64,000 nt of DNA from Phycisphaerales bacterium UBA5793. Lineage in GTDB: Bacteria; Planctomycetota; Phycisphaerae; Phycisphaerales; UBA5793. This document shows positions 1-8,922 of the stretch, in pieces. The notes under the pieces were generated by a model that had not been told where the DNA came from, did no database searches, and saw only the letters and a list, made by a program, of their open reading frames with translations. The stretch is taken from the NCBI GenBank assembly GCA_002418285.1, contig DIDT01000072.1:113706-177705 (forward strand), given 5' to 3'. Position 1 is the stretch's first letter, and every line of letters starts with the position of its first letter. The position numbers and the translations under genes are program-made.

Positions 1-3000
1 CCCGCGGCCCAGAGCAGCGGCACGAGGCCGATGAACGTCGTCATGACCGTCATCGTCTTGGGTCGGATGCGTTGCACGGCTCCGTCGTGAATCGCCCACC
101 AGAGATCGTCGCGGTTGCGCATGCGACCCTCGCCGGTGAAGCGTTCGAAGCTGTTGTCGAGATAGAGCAGCATGACCAGGCCCGTCTCGGCATCGAGCCC
201 TGCCAAGGCAATCACGCCAACCCACACTGCCAGCGACAAGTTGTAATCGAGGAAGTAGAGCAACCACACGGCGCCAACCAGGCTGAAGGGCACGGCCAGC
301 AGTACGATGCCTACGCGCAGCCAACTCGTCGTTGCCAGGTACAGCAGCAGCACGATCAGCACGCCCGCGATTGGTACGACCACCATCAACCGCGCCCGCG
401 CCGCCTGCATGTACTCATACTGCCCTGACCACACGAGGCTGTAGCCCGCCGGGATGTTGACCTGCTGCGCCACCGCCTGCTGTGCGTTTTTGACGTACGT
501 GCCAACGTCGATGCCTGCAATGTCCACGAACACCCAACTGGTCAGTCGGGCGTTTTCGCTCTTGATCATCGGCGGCCCTTTGTGAATCACGATGTCAGCC
601 AGCTGACCAAGAGGAATCTGTGCGCCGCTGGGCGTGGCCACCAGGGTCTGCTTGAGCGAGTCGATGTTGTCGCGCAGCTCGTGCGGGTAGCGGACGTTGA
701 TCGGGTAGCGCTGCAGACCCTCGACCGTGTTGCCGATGCTCATGCCGCCCAGCGCGGTCATGACGACATCCTGCACCTCGCCGACCAGCAGGCCATAGCG
801 TGCGATGGCTTCGCGATTGATCGCGATGTCGAAGTAGTTGCCGCCCACGCTTTTCTCAGGGAATGCGCTGGTCGTGTACTTTCCCGTGCCGTCGGAAGTT
901 TTGACGGCGGTTGCAATCTGGTCGGCGATGTTCGAGAGCGTCTGCAGATCCGGACCCATGACCTTGATGCCCACCGGCGTCTTAATGCCCGTGGACAGCA
1001 TGTCGATTCGTGTCTTGATGGGCATGGTCCATGAATTGGTCAGCCCCGGAAGTTGTACGATCTCGTTCAGGCCGGGCACATGCGGCCCGCCGGGCAGTTC
1101 GTAGCCGTAAACCAATTCATCAGTCGTGATGGGTCGGGTCTCGCTGAGCAGGCGCCTTGCGAGCCACCGTGTCCCGGTGGGCCAGGAATCAAACGAGCGC
1201 GGCACCTGTCTCCAGAGCGACTTGTCGCGCCGCAACGTGATCGTCGTTTCAAACATGCTCGGCGGCGCGGGGTCGGTGGCGGTGTCGGCGCGGCCGGCCT
1301 TGCCCATCACACTGAGCACTTCGGGCGCCTGCATGATGAGCTTGTCCGTCTGCTGGAGCAGTTCGCGCGCCTTGGTCATGCTAAGGCCGGGATCCGTCGT
1401 AGGCATGTAGAGCAGGTCGCCCTCCTCGAGCGGGGGCATGAATTCGCTGCCAAGCTTGCTCAACGGCCACAGCGAGGCGAAAAGCAGCAACCCCGCCGCA
1501 CCGATTGTGATCAGCGGAAAACGCATCACGAGAATGAACAGAGGCTCGTACAGCTTCTGACACAGCACACTGATGGGATTGCGCTCTTCGGACATGATGC
1601 GCTGAGGAAGGATAATCGTCGCGCTGAGCAGCACCCAACCACCGACCAGCCACCAGCGGTGCGGCTCAAGCGTCGAAAGTGGCGCGAGACTCAACGCGAC
1701 CGCCGGTGCTCCGATGACTCCAGCGTAGGTTGCCAGTCGCATGATGAGCGGCCAGCGCCTTGGCACGATCCGCTCATTGATCAAGTAGATCATCATCACG
1801 GGGATGATCGTGACCGCCAGCAGCGCTGCTGACGCCATCGCCACGGTCTTGGTAAATGCAAGCGGCTTGAACATGCGCCCCGATTGCTCACCGAGCACGA
1901 AGATGGGCAGGAAACTCACTGTGATGATCAGCAGACTGAAGAACAACGTCGGTCCGACCTCCGAAGCCGCCTCGCGAATGACATCTACGCGCGATCGCGG
2001 CGTACCGCCGGCGTCGAGCAGGTGCTTCTCCCGTTCGATGTGTTTGTGCGCGTTCTCGACCATGACGATCGAACTGTCCACCATTACGCCGATCGAGATT
2101 GCAATTCCTCCGAGGCTCATGATGTTGGCGTTGATGCCGAGCGTGTACATGATCGACAGCGTGGCCAGCACGCCCAGCGGCAGCACGACCGCCGCCACGA
2201 GAGCGCTGCGCGCGTGCAGGAGGAACAGAACGATTACCAGCGCCACGACGATCACTTCTTCACGGAGTGTGCCCGAGACGGTGTGCACGGCTCGCTCGAT
2301 CAGGTCGCTGCGGTCATAGCCCACACGAATCGCCACGCCCGGCGGCAGGCCCTGTTCGAGACTGGCGAGCTTGGCTTTGGTGCGCTCGATGACCTTCTGC
2401 GCATTCTCGCCGAAGCGCATGACGATGATACCACCAACGGCTTCACCCTCGCCATTCCACTCGGCAATCCCGCGTCGAATCTCCGGCCCAAGCCGCACTT
2501 GCGCGACGTCGCGCAGGTACACGGGTTTGCCTAGCATATTGGAGGCCAGCGCGATGCCGCCGAGTTCATCAAGCGTGCGCTGCGTACGCAATTGGTCAAC
2601 CGAGCCACCCGACGCACGTACCTTGGCGATTTCTTCCGTCGACAGCGTGCCGAGATACCCCAACCCGCGCACCATGAACTCGGTCTCGCTCATCTCGATC
2701 AGCCGGCCACCCACGTCAATATTGGAGCGCTGCACCGCCATCTTCACGCGCGAGAGCGGGATGTTGTACGCCAGCAGGCGAACGGGATCGACGACGACCT
2801 GGTACTGCTTGACGAACCCGCCGACCGGTGCGACTTCGCTTACACCCTCAACCGCGGTCAGTTCGTAGCGCAGATACCAATCCTGCAGACTGCGCAAACC
2901 CGCGAGGTCGACTTGCGGCGCGACGAGTTCGCCACCATCCAGCGGGCAACGGTCAAACCCCTTCACCAGCGTAAGCGGCTTGAGACGTGATCGCACCTCC

Positions 3001-3638
3001 TCCGGTGCTTCCTCGGCCGAGTCGTAACGGTGATTCTCCACCGGGTCGGAGTATACCGTTTTCGTCTCGTCGAAGATGCGCTGGCGAACGAGCCGCTCGC
3101 GCACGGCATCTTCCTGAGGCGCCTCGTCGAGCGAGGCATACCAGTGGTCCGTTTGCGGATCGTGCCACAAGCCGTTGGGGTGCTTTGGGCAATACCGCCC
3201 GGTTGTCAGGACATACTCATACGCCCAGCCGACCCCCGTGGCGTCCGGGCCAAGCTGGGGCGACACGTTGTCGGGCAGACGACCGCCGACGAAACTCAAC
3301 TGCTCGAGCACCCGGCTGCGAGCCCAGTACATGTCGGTGCCATCTTCAAAGATGATGTACACGAAACTCGAGCCGAACATGCTGTAGCCGCGCACCACCT
3401 TTGCATATGGCACGGCGAGCATCGACGTCGTCAAGGGATAGGTGATCTGATCTTCAACGATCTGTGGCGCCTGGCCGGGGTACTCGGTGCGAATCACGAC
3501 CTGCACATCAGAGAGGTCGGGAATTGCATCCACGGTGATGTTTCGCGCCGACCAGATGCCGCCCGCGATCAGAAACACCGTGAGCAGCAGCACCATCGCG
3601 CGATTCGTCACGCACCAGCTGATGAGCTTGGCGATCAT
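1..3638 (-). CDS. cusA: CusA/CzcA-type heavy-metal RND efflux pump (3' end off window)
   Basis: Inner-membrane proton-driven RND pump of the heavy-metal efflux class, expected to move Cu(I)/Ag(I) or a similar cation through the CusCBA complex. At least 1212 residues are visible and the C-terminus lies beyond base 1. The start is typical of the family (VDAIPDLSDVQV, then YPGQAPQIVEDQITYPL), followed by GPDATGVGWAYEY, LRSLQDWYLRYEL, NANIMSLGGIAISIGVMVDSS (with the transmembrane Asp expected for proton relay) and GIKVMGPDL. Odd: where E. coli CusA has only a few residues between YEY and LRSLQDW, this protein has about 95 extra (roughly residues 146-240) containing RYCPKHPNG and CPLDGGE, possibly a metal-binding insert. 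The ATG overlaps the cusB stop (ATGA), so the two are probably translationally coupled. Family call secure; metal specificity inferred. Confidence 0.93.
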   Translation of the reverse strand, partial: MIAKLISWCVTNRAMVLLLTVFLIAGGIWSARNITVDAIPDLSDVQVVIRTEYPGQAPQIVEDQITYPLTTSMLAVPYAKVVRGYSMFGSSFVYIIFEDGTDMYWARSRVLEQLSFVGGRLPDNVSPQLGPDATGVGWAYEYVLTTGRYCPKHPNGLWHDPQTDHWYASLDEAPQEDAVRERLVRQRIFDETKTVYSDPVENHRYDSAEEAPEEVRSRLKPLTLVKGFDRCPLDGGELVAPQVDLAGLRSLQDWYLRYELTAVEGVSEVAPVGGFVKQYQVVVDPVRLLAYNIPLSRVKMAVQRSNIDVGGRLIEMSETEFMVRGLGYLGTLSTEEIAKVRASGGSVDQLRTQRTLDELGGIALASNMLGKPVYLRDVAQVRLGPEIRRGIAEWNGEGEAVGGIIVMRFGENAQKVIERTKAKLASLEQGLPPGVAIRVGYDRSDLIERAVHTVSGTLREEVIVVALVIVLFLLHARSALVAAVVLPLGVLATLSIMYTLGINANIMSLGGIAISIGVMVDSSIVMVENAHKHIEREKHLLDAGGTPRSRVDVIREAASEVGPTLFFSLLIITVSFLPIFVLGEQSGRMFKPLAFTKTVAMASAALLAVTIIPVMMIYLINERIVPRRWPLIMRLATYAGVIGAPAVALSLAPLSTLEPHRWWLVGGWVLLSATIILPQRIMSEERNPISVLCQKLYEPLFILVMRFPLITIGAAGLLLFASLWPLSKLGSEFMPPLEEGDLLYMPTTDPGLSMTKARELLQQTDKLIMQAPEVLSVMGKAGRADTATDPAPPSMFETTITLRRDKSLWRQVPRSFDSWPTGTRWLARRLLSETRPITTDELVYGYELPGGPHVPGLNEIVQLPGLTNSWTMPIKTRIDMLSTGIKTPVGIKVMGPDLQTLSNIADQIATAVKTSDGTGKYTTSAFPEKSVGGNYFDIAINREAIARYGLLVGEVQDVVMTALGGMSIGNTVEGLQRYPINVRYPHELRDNIDSLKQTLVATPSGAQIPLGQLADIVIHKGPPMIKSENARLTSWVFVDIAGIDVGTYVKNAQQAVAQQVNIPAGYSLVWSGQYEYMQAARARLMVVVPIAGVLIVLLLYLATTSWLRVGIVLLAVPFSLVGAVWLLYFLDYNLSLAVWVGVIALAGLDAETGLVMLLYLDNSFERFTGEGRMRNRDDLWWAIHDGAVQRIRPKTMTVMTTFIGLVPLLWAA

Positions 3639-6067
3639 TTCGAGCCTCCCGGCTCGACGCCGACAAACTCGTCCTTGATGGTGCCGCAGCCGGGCATGTC
3701 CGCGTCATACGGATTGGCCACCTGCGGGCTCGCTTGCAGCCAGTCTGCCTTGACCATCGGGCAGTAGATGTGGTACAGGCGAGGAGCGGCATCGGCGCTG
3801 GGCGGCGCCATACGCATCAATTCGATCATTGCGTCAGAAAATGCGCGAAACGCCGTTCGAAACGATTCAATATCCGCTGCTTCATGGGGCACCGCAGCTT
3901 TGATGTTCGCAACGGACTCCTTCAACGAGTCCGGCGCAATGCTCTCAAGGCTCGAGATCGACGTGTGCACGCGATCCAGTTGCGATGCGACACCCGTGAA
4001 GGTGTTACCAGCCAACTCGTCGTGGATGGCCAGGTACGCGCGAACAAGGTCATCGACCAAGCCTTGCGTAGCTCCGTCGAGGGGCTCATGTTGAGGCGAA
4101 GTCGGCATTTCCATCGACGGCGCTGGAGCTGCAGACGGCTGCTCGGATTCGGTTGAGGCACCGGTCACCGGGAGTGCCTTGCGCTCGTCGAAACACTCAA
4201 GCATGACCGAGCCGTAGAACGGGTTGCGCACCGGACCCGCGCGCTGCAGCCAGGTGCTCCCTCCCTGCCCTTCGCGGTACATCGGGCAGTGCAACTTCTG
4301 AACCTCGAACTCGTAGCTCGGCGGTACACCCGTGGCGCTGATGAGTTTGCCCAGCGCGATGTTCAGATCGGCGAAGGCCAGCCGCGCTGTTTCGATGTCC
4401 TTGGCTTCACTGATCTCCAGCGCCTTGCCGCGAACCGTCGCGACCTGTTCGTGCTCATGCCAGAAGTGAGGTGATCCGGGAATCTCGATCTGCAACAGAC
4501 GATCGACCGTACTGGCAATCTGTCGGGCCGGCTCCTGAAGACCGGTGGTCGAATCGCTCGCCAGCAAGTCGCCGATTGTAAACGATTGATTGAGCACGCT
4601 CGTCAAGGCGGCCGCCATTTCGGTTGGGAGCGTTGAAAGTTCACTCCGTCCCGCCACCGCCACGGCTTGCTTCTGGTCGGCCGCGAGATCACCCTTGATC
4701 AGCTTTGCCAGGCTCTCGCGGATCTTCGCCTCGCTGTCGAGCAGGAACTGCCCGCTCGTCACCACCATCTCACCCACCTTGAGGCCGTCAAGAACTTCGA
4801 CCTTGCCATCATCCGTCTGGACGCCAAGCAGCACATTGCGCGGCTCAAAATGGCCTTCGCCAAGACTGACAAACGCCACGCTGCGCTCACCCGTGTCGAT
4901 GATCGCCGAGCGAGGCGCCAGTATGCGCTCGCGCGCCAGTGTGTTGCGCAGTTCGACACTGGCGTACATTCCTGGCTTGAGAATCCCGCTTGGGTTGTCG
5001 AATTCGAGCCGTACGTTCACCTGCCGCGTCTTCTCGTCGAGGTAGGGATAGATGTAGATGATCTTGCCTTCGAATGTCTGCCCCGGAATGTAGGGAAGGC
5101 TCATGGTCGCGATCTGCCCTTCCTGGATAAACGGCAACTGGTACTCGTACATCGACACCTGCACCCAGACCTTCGAGAGATCCGCAATCTGGTACACGCG
5201 CATGCCCTGGTCCACGCGCATGCCCTCATTGGCGTGCTTGGCGATCACGATGCCGGCGTATGGGCTGCGAATCGTCATGTTCTTGGCCGGGCTGCCGCGG
5301 TCCTCGAGTTCCTTGATCTGCTCCGGCGTGATGTCGAAATACTCCAGTTGGACACGGGCATCGTGAATGAGTCGATCAGGGTCCAGCTCCGAGCCGGGCA
5401 GAAAGTCGGCGCCAACCTTCCCTTTCATCTGCAGGGCGGAGAGGTACTCGCTCTGCGACGAGTACAACTGCGGCGAGTAGAACTCGAAGAGTGGATCACC
5501 GACCCGCACGCGCGCTCCCTCATAATCGACGTGCAATTTTTCAATCCATCCTGCCACCTTGATGTTGACGTCGCGCACGCGCGTTTCGTCGTAGTCCACA
5601 GTTCCGACCGTTCGAATGGTGCGCACCACAGGGCCGGCCGTAACCGGCGCGATGCGCACTCCGATGTTCTGCGTCACGACGGGATCGATGCTGATCTCAC
5701 CAGTGAACTTGCTCGGATCGAGAGGAACGAGGTCCATGTGGCAGATGGGGCACAAACCCGGCTTGGGCAGGATGACCCACGGGTGCATACCGCAGGTGTA
5801 GAAGTGCGGCTTCTCGTCCGACTCGGCGCTCGCTTGATCAGTGGTCTCCGTGCGACTGACGGAGATGGTTTTGATGATTCGCTCCGCTCCGCTTCGCGCC
5901 GCCGGCCCCCACATTGAGCCACCCACAAAGCCCGCCAGGAATAGAACGATGACCAGTAACACCACCCACAACCGCGGCCCGCGCGGCGGCTTGGGACTCG
6001 GCGCCGGACGCTTCGAGTGACCTGATTCGGCCGCAGTTGCCGATTTGTGTTCGTTTGGTTGATTCAT
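3635..6067 (-). CDS. cusB: CusB-type periplasmic adaptor with multiple metal-binding motifs
   Basis: Membrane-fusion (adaptor) protein joining the RND pump to the outer-membrane channel. At 810 aa it is about twice the usual CusB length. Residues 33-50 form an N-terminal membrane anchor. Residues 90-115 are a heavy-metal-binding domain (YTCGMHPW, then CPICHMDL). The hairpin and barrel region follows (VGPVVRTIRTVGTVDYDE-type segments, KPGMYASVELRN). The C-terminal third has two modules resembling the DUF3347 signature: HCPMY with WLQ and MLECF near 605-645, and YCPMV with WLQ and MPGCG near 765-805. Three candidate metal sites in one adaptor suggest chaperoning or sensing of periplasmic metal. 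It overlaps cusA by 4 nt downstream, and its start overlaps the stop of the outer-membrane gene (ATGA). Family call is strong; the role of the extra modules is inference. Confidence 0.92.
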   Translation of the reverse strand: MNQPNEHKSATAAESGHSKRPAPSPKPPRGPRLWVVLLVIVLFLAGFVGGSMWGPAARSGAERIIKTISVSRTETTDQASAESDEKPHFYTCGMHPWVILPKPGLCPICHMDLVPLDPSKFTGEISIDPVVTQNIGVRIAPVTAGPVVRTIRTVGTVDYDETRVRDVNIKVAGWIEKLHVDYEGARVRVGDPLFEFYSPQLYSSQSEYLSALQMKGKVGADFLPGSELDPDRLIHDARVQLEYFDITPEQIKELEDRGSPAKNMTIRSPYAGIVIAKHANEGMRVDQGMRVYQIADLSKVWVQVSMYEYQLPFIQEGQIATMSLPYIPGQTFEGKIIYIYPYLDEKTRQVNVRLEFDNPSGILKPGMYASVELRNTLARERILAPRSAIIDTGERSVAFVSLGEGHFEPRNVLLGVQTDDGKVEVLDGLKVGEMVVTSGQFLLDSEAKIRESLAKLIKGDLAADQKQAVAVAGRSELSTLPTEMAAALTSVLNQSFTIGDLLASDSTTGLQEPARQIASTVDRLLQIEIPGSPHFWHEHEQVATVRGKALEISEAKDIETARLAFADLNIALGKLISATGVPPSYEFEVQKLHCPMYREGQGGSTWLQRAGPVRNPFYGSVMLECFDERKALPVTGASTESEQPSAAPAPSMEMPTSPQHEPLDGATQGLVDDLVRAYLAIHDELAGNTFTGVASQLDRVHTSISSLESIAPDSLKESVANIKAAVPHEAADIESFRTAFRAFSDAMIELMRMAPPSADAAPRLYHIYCPMVKADWLQASPQVANPYDADMPGCGTIKDEFVGVEPGGSK

Positions 6068-7488
6068 GGCTTGATCTCCGGACCCGCCGCATCTCGCTGC
6101 ACGTCCTGTCCCACGACCTGTTCAAGTTCCGCCACGCTTCGCTCGAGCGAGGCAAGACTTGATTCGTACATCAATTGGAAGCTGAGCAGTTTCCGCCAGT
6201 TGTCGATGAGGTTCAGAAAACCCACGTTGCCGGCTCGATAGCCGCTCAGCGATGCCTCAACTGTCTTCTCTGCCTCGGGCACGATGACGTCGCGGAGCAA
6301 GATCACCTGGCGCTGCTGCGTCTGCACGCGCGTCAGGGCATCCTGCACGCGAAACGCGATGCGATTGCGCTCATTGCCAAGCCTGGCTGCCGTTTCGACG
6401 AGCCCACGCGTCGCCTCGCGCTCGGCGGCATCGAGTCGGCTGGTCCAGATGGGCAGGTTGGCGCCGAACGAGAACCACCACTGGTCTTGTCCATTGGCCG
6501 CCATGGACAGGCCGTGGTCGTTGACCAGGTTGTACGTCACGCCGACCGTGAAATCGGGAAATCGATTCAGTCGCGCCTGCTCGCGCTGCTCGCGGAAGCG
6601 GGCGATCTGCTCGCGCACCGACTGAAGTTCCGGACTTGAAGACTCTGCCGCTGCCAGCAGACTATCCAGTTGCAGATCCAGTTGTGAGAGTTGTATCGAC
6701 CCGGGATCAGCCAGCGCCGTTTCGACCGGTTGATCGATCAGCGAGTTGAGCATCGCCGCGGCAGTGATGCGATTCTGCCGCAGTGTGATCAGCTCGTTCT
6801 CGAGGTTGTTCAATTCAACGGAAACGCGGAGCGCCGACTCCTGCGACGTCGCGCCAGTGCGCAACTTCGCCGACACGACCTCGCGCACGCGATTGAGCAG
6901 ATCGCGATTGCGCTCTGTCACTTCGATGGCGCGCACCGAGTAGTAAAGATTCCAGTAGGCGCGGCGCGTGTCGGCGATCACGCCCAGGCGGATGCGCTCC
7001 AGATCCTGCTCGGCGATGGCCACGTCCTGCTCGACGATGCGGCCGCGCACATCGAGCTTTCCGGGGTAGGGCAAACGCTGGCTCAGGCTCGTCATCACCG
7101 CCACCGAGCCCGCCGCGGTTTCCGCCATGTCGCCAAACGGCGCGATGGAGAGCATTGGATCATCCAGGCTCGTCACCTGCGCGATGCGCTCTCGTGTCCG
7201 CAGCACGCGCTCCTGGGCGGCCACTATCGCCAGGTTTCGCGACAGCGCCAACTGAACATAGTCCTCCACTGTCGGCGCCTGGGGCAACGCTGCGACTGAT
7301 TCTCGGCGATCCCGCGTCGTCTCAGGTTGCGCGCGTTTGAGCACGTCAAGTTCCGACGCCGTCACCTGATCCAGATCATGGATCGCAAACGTCGTCAGTG
7401 GGCCATCCAGCGGGCCCGATGAGCATGAGGACAGCATCCAAACCAGCCCGGCAACCGAGCCCATGCATCCAATTCTCTTCAGGGTCAT
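6064..7488 (-). CDS. TolC/CusC-type outer-membrane efflux lipoprotein
   Basis: Outer-membrane channel partner of the CusBA pump. The protein has two homologous halves of long amphipathic helices typical of outer-membrane efflux proteins (for example ISIAPFGDMAETAAG and LPYPGKLDVRG in the first half, GANLPIWTSRLDAAEREA in the second). The ATG at 7488 is preferred over an in-frame start at 7575: it follows a GAGG Shine-Dalgarno and begins a lipoprotein signal, MTLKRIGCMGSVAGLVWMLS, ending at a SSCSS lipobox-like site. That gives 474 aa, a normal length. The stop overlaps cusB (ATGA). The call as a CusC-like channel rests on context; TolC-family membership is clear. Confidence 0.88.
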   Translation of the reverse strand: MTLKRIGCMGSVAGLVWMLSSCSSGPLDGPLTTFAIHDLDQVTASELDVLKRAQPETTRDRRESVAALPQAPTVEDYVQLALSRNLAIVAAQERVLRTRERIAQVTSLDDPMLSIAPFGDMAETAAGSVAVMTSLSQRLPYPGKLDVRGRIVEQDVAIAEQDLERIRLGVIADTRRAYWNLYYSVRAIEVTERNRDLLNRVREVVSAKLRTGATSQESALRVSVELNNLENELITLRQNRITAAAMLNSLIDQPVETALADPGSIQLSQLDLQLDSLLAAAESSSPELQSVREQIARFREQREQARLNRFPDFTVGVTYNLVNDHGLSMAANGQDQWWFSFGANLPIWTSRLDAAEREATRGLVETAARLGNERNRIAFRVQDALTRVQTQQRQVILLRDVIVPEAEKTVEASLSGYRAGNVGFLNLIDNWRKLLSFQLMYESSLASLERSVAELEQVVGQDVQRDAAGPEIKP

Positions 7489-7717
7489 CAGACGACCTCT
7501 TCCCTGACATCGAGTCACAACACGATTCGAGAACCGCCGCCGCGAGCCGGTCAACCGGCGCGCAGGACACATCACGGATTCGCGGTGCGTGCAGGGGTGA
7601 AACGGGGATTGAACCTCGAGCGCCGTTTTGGCCCGCGCGCTGCCTCAATGACAACGCGACATCGCCGATCGGCGCGCAAGGATCCCGCCGTGCGCGCACC
7701 GCTTCCGCGGAGGTGCG

Positions 7718-8113
7718 CTACGTTCTCCAGACGCCTTTGAGGGCTTGAATCGTGTTGTGGGATGCAGGAGCGGCATGGAACTGCCGTCGTGAGGAAGTCG
7801 TGAAATGAGTCGCCTGAGGTCGGGGCAGCACGGCAACCACCGTCGCAACAGGAACCTGCAGATCGACACGCGATTCCCTCGGCTGCGGCGCTGGCGCCGT
7901 CGGAGCGGGTTGTCGCGAATGGGCGGCGCAGGCACAGTTTGCCTCGACGGGCACCGGTTCCGGTACCTTCTGTTCATCGCAGCATGACACCGTCACCTGA
8001 GGTTCACAGCACTTCATGTGGCACTCAGGCAGCTCATTCGACGGCGCCGCAACACCGGACAATCCCAGTTGCGAAAGCAGCAAGCCGAAGATGAGTGCGA
8101 GCGTGAGTCTCAT
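7718..8113 (-). CDS. Small secreted Cys-rich protein heading the metal-efflux operon
   Basis: Hypothetical protein of 131 aa. Starting at ATG 8113 gives a clear signal peptide (MRLTLALIFGLLLSQLGLSG). The mature part begins with a cluster of Cys, His and Met: ECHMKCCEPQ, then VSCCDEQ, then CACAAHS. A Pro/Ala-rich stretch and a region without recognisable domains follow. It lies 230 bp upstream of the outer-membrane channel gene on the same strand. The Cys cluster together with a CusCBA operon suggests a periplasmic metal-binding or metal-sensing protein, but no family is recognised. A -10-like TATCTG lies 6 nt before the ATG, so its mRNA may be leaderless. A longer in-frame start at 8212 would hide the signal peptide and is rejected. 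Confidence 0.7.
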   Translation of the reverse strand: MRLTLALIFGLLLSQLGLSGVAAPSNELPECHMKCCEPQVTVSCCDEQKVPEPVPVEANCACAAHSRQPAPTAPAPQPRESRVDLQVPVATVVAVLPRPQATHFTTSSRRQFHAAPASHNTIQALKGVWRT

Positions 8114-8119
8114 AGTGGG

Positions 8120-8148
8120 CAGATAAACGTCAACGTGGCACGGTTCAA
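8120..8148 (-). promoter_or_regulatory. Putative promoter of the Cys-rich protein / metal operon
   Basis: On the minus strand, TTGAAC (8148-8143) and TATCTG (8125-8120) are 17 nt apart, and the -10-like box ends 6 nt before the ATG at 8113. The match to consensus is modest. If real, transcription would start at or next to the start codon. Confidence 0.35.
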
Positions 8149-8366
8149 CAGATCGTAGTCGGCCCCGGCCGGACGGCAAACAACACAGCCCGGGGCCATT
8201 TCCCTCAACCAACCCTTAATACACGCGAGCCGTCCATTCCGTTCGACCGAACTACAGGATTCCTGAAGCCCCACCAATTCAGATTCGACCCCGGCGAGCC
8301 CAAATAGCCCCCCGGAGGCGAGTTATTCGGTCCCAGTCGGACCGTTCACCACTTTCACCGACGGCG

Positions 8367-8879
8367 TCACTTCGACTCACCGCCGTGCGAGCAATCGCGG
8401 GCGATAAACCAATGCCCATCGAGATCACGTTGGAGGACCCACAGGAATTGGCCTCGCAACGTGACTGCCGTTTCGTGACCTTCGGGCGTGATGCTCGCAG
8501 TCGAAGTGCCCCAGGCCCACGCCCAGTTGTTGTGGATCTCGATTTCCCTCGTCACGAATTGCAGCGAGTGGACTTTCATCCCCGCGAGGTCTTCCGCCAT
8601 GGCCGCACGCGCAGCATCCCGTCCAATGATCGGATCCCGGCCCGGCGTCAGCGCCACGAAGTCCTCCGTCATCATCGCCGCCACGGCATTCGCATCGCCA
8701 CTGACAAACCCATCAGCAAAGGCATCGGTAAACTCCACCAGAGTCATGGTATCTTCGAGCGCATCAAGTTCCGACCGCCAATCATCCCCGTTCGACTTGC
8801 AGCCGACCAAACCGACACACACGACCAGCGCCACGATCCGCCCAATTCCACTTACCTTCCACGAGTTCGACATCATCAT
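8367..8879 (-). CDS. NTF2-like (SnoaL/DUF4440-type) lipoprotein
   Basis: Predicted lipoprotein of 170 aa with an NTF2-like fold. From ATG 8879 (preceded by AAAGGAG) the signal peptide ends in a lipobox, CVGLVGCKS. The mature domain reads as a DUF4440/SnoaL-like protein: FTDAFADGFVSGDANAVAAMM, then FVALTPGRDPIIGRDAARAAM, then a WAWAWGTSTASI strand and a C-terminal GQFLWVLQRDLDGHWFIARD. Such domains are either enzymes on small molecules or non-catalytic binding modules; nothing here decides which. An upstream in-frame start at 8912 is less likely because the Shine-Dalgarno fits 8879. It stands alone between the Cys-rich protein and the M14 peptidase. Confidence 0.82.
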   Translation of the reverse strand: MMMSNSWKVSGIGRIVALVVCVGLVGCKSNGDDWRSELDALEDTMTLVEFTDAFADGFVSGDANAVAAMMTEDFVALTPGRDPIIGRDAARAAMAEDLAGMKVHSLQFVTREIEIHNNWAWAWGTSTASITPEGHETAVTLRGQFLWVLQRDLDGHWFIARDCSHGGESK

Positions 8880-8922
8880 TGAGTCTCCTTTCGTATCACC
8901 GGCCTGCAACATGGCGCTCCAC

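Noticed and set aside
4667..5917. 416-codon plus-strand open frame over cusB.
   Set aside because: The minus strand has complete CusB domains; the plus-strand translation has no recognisable domain.
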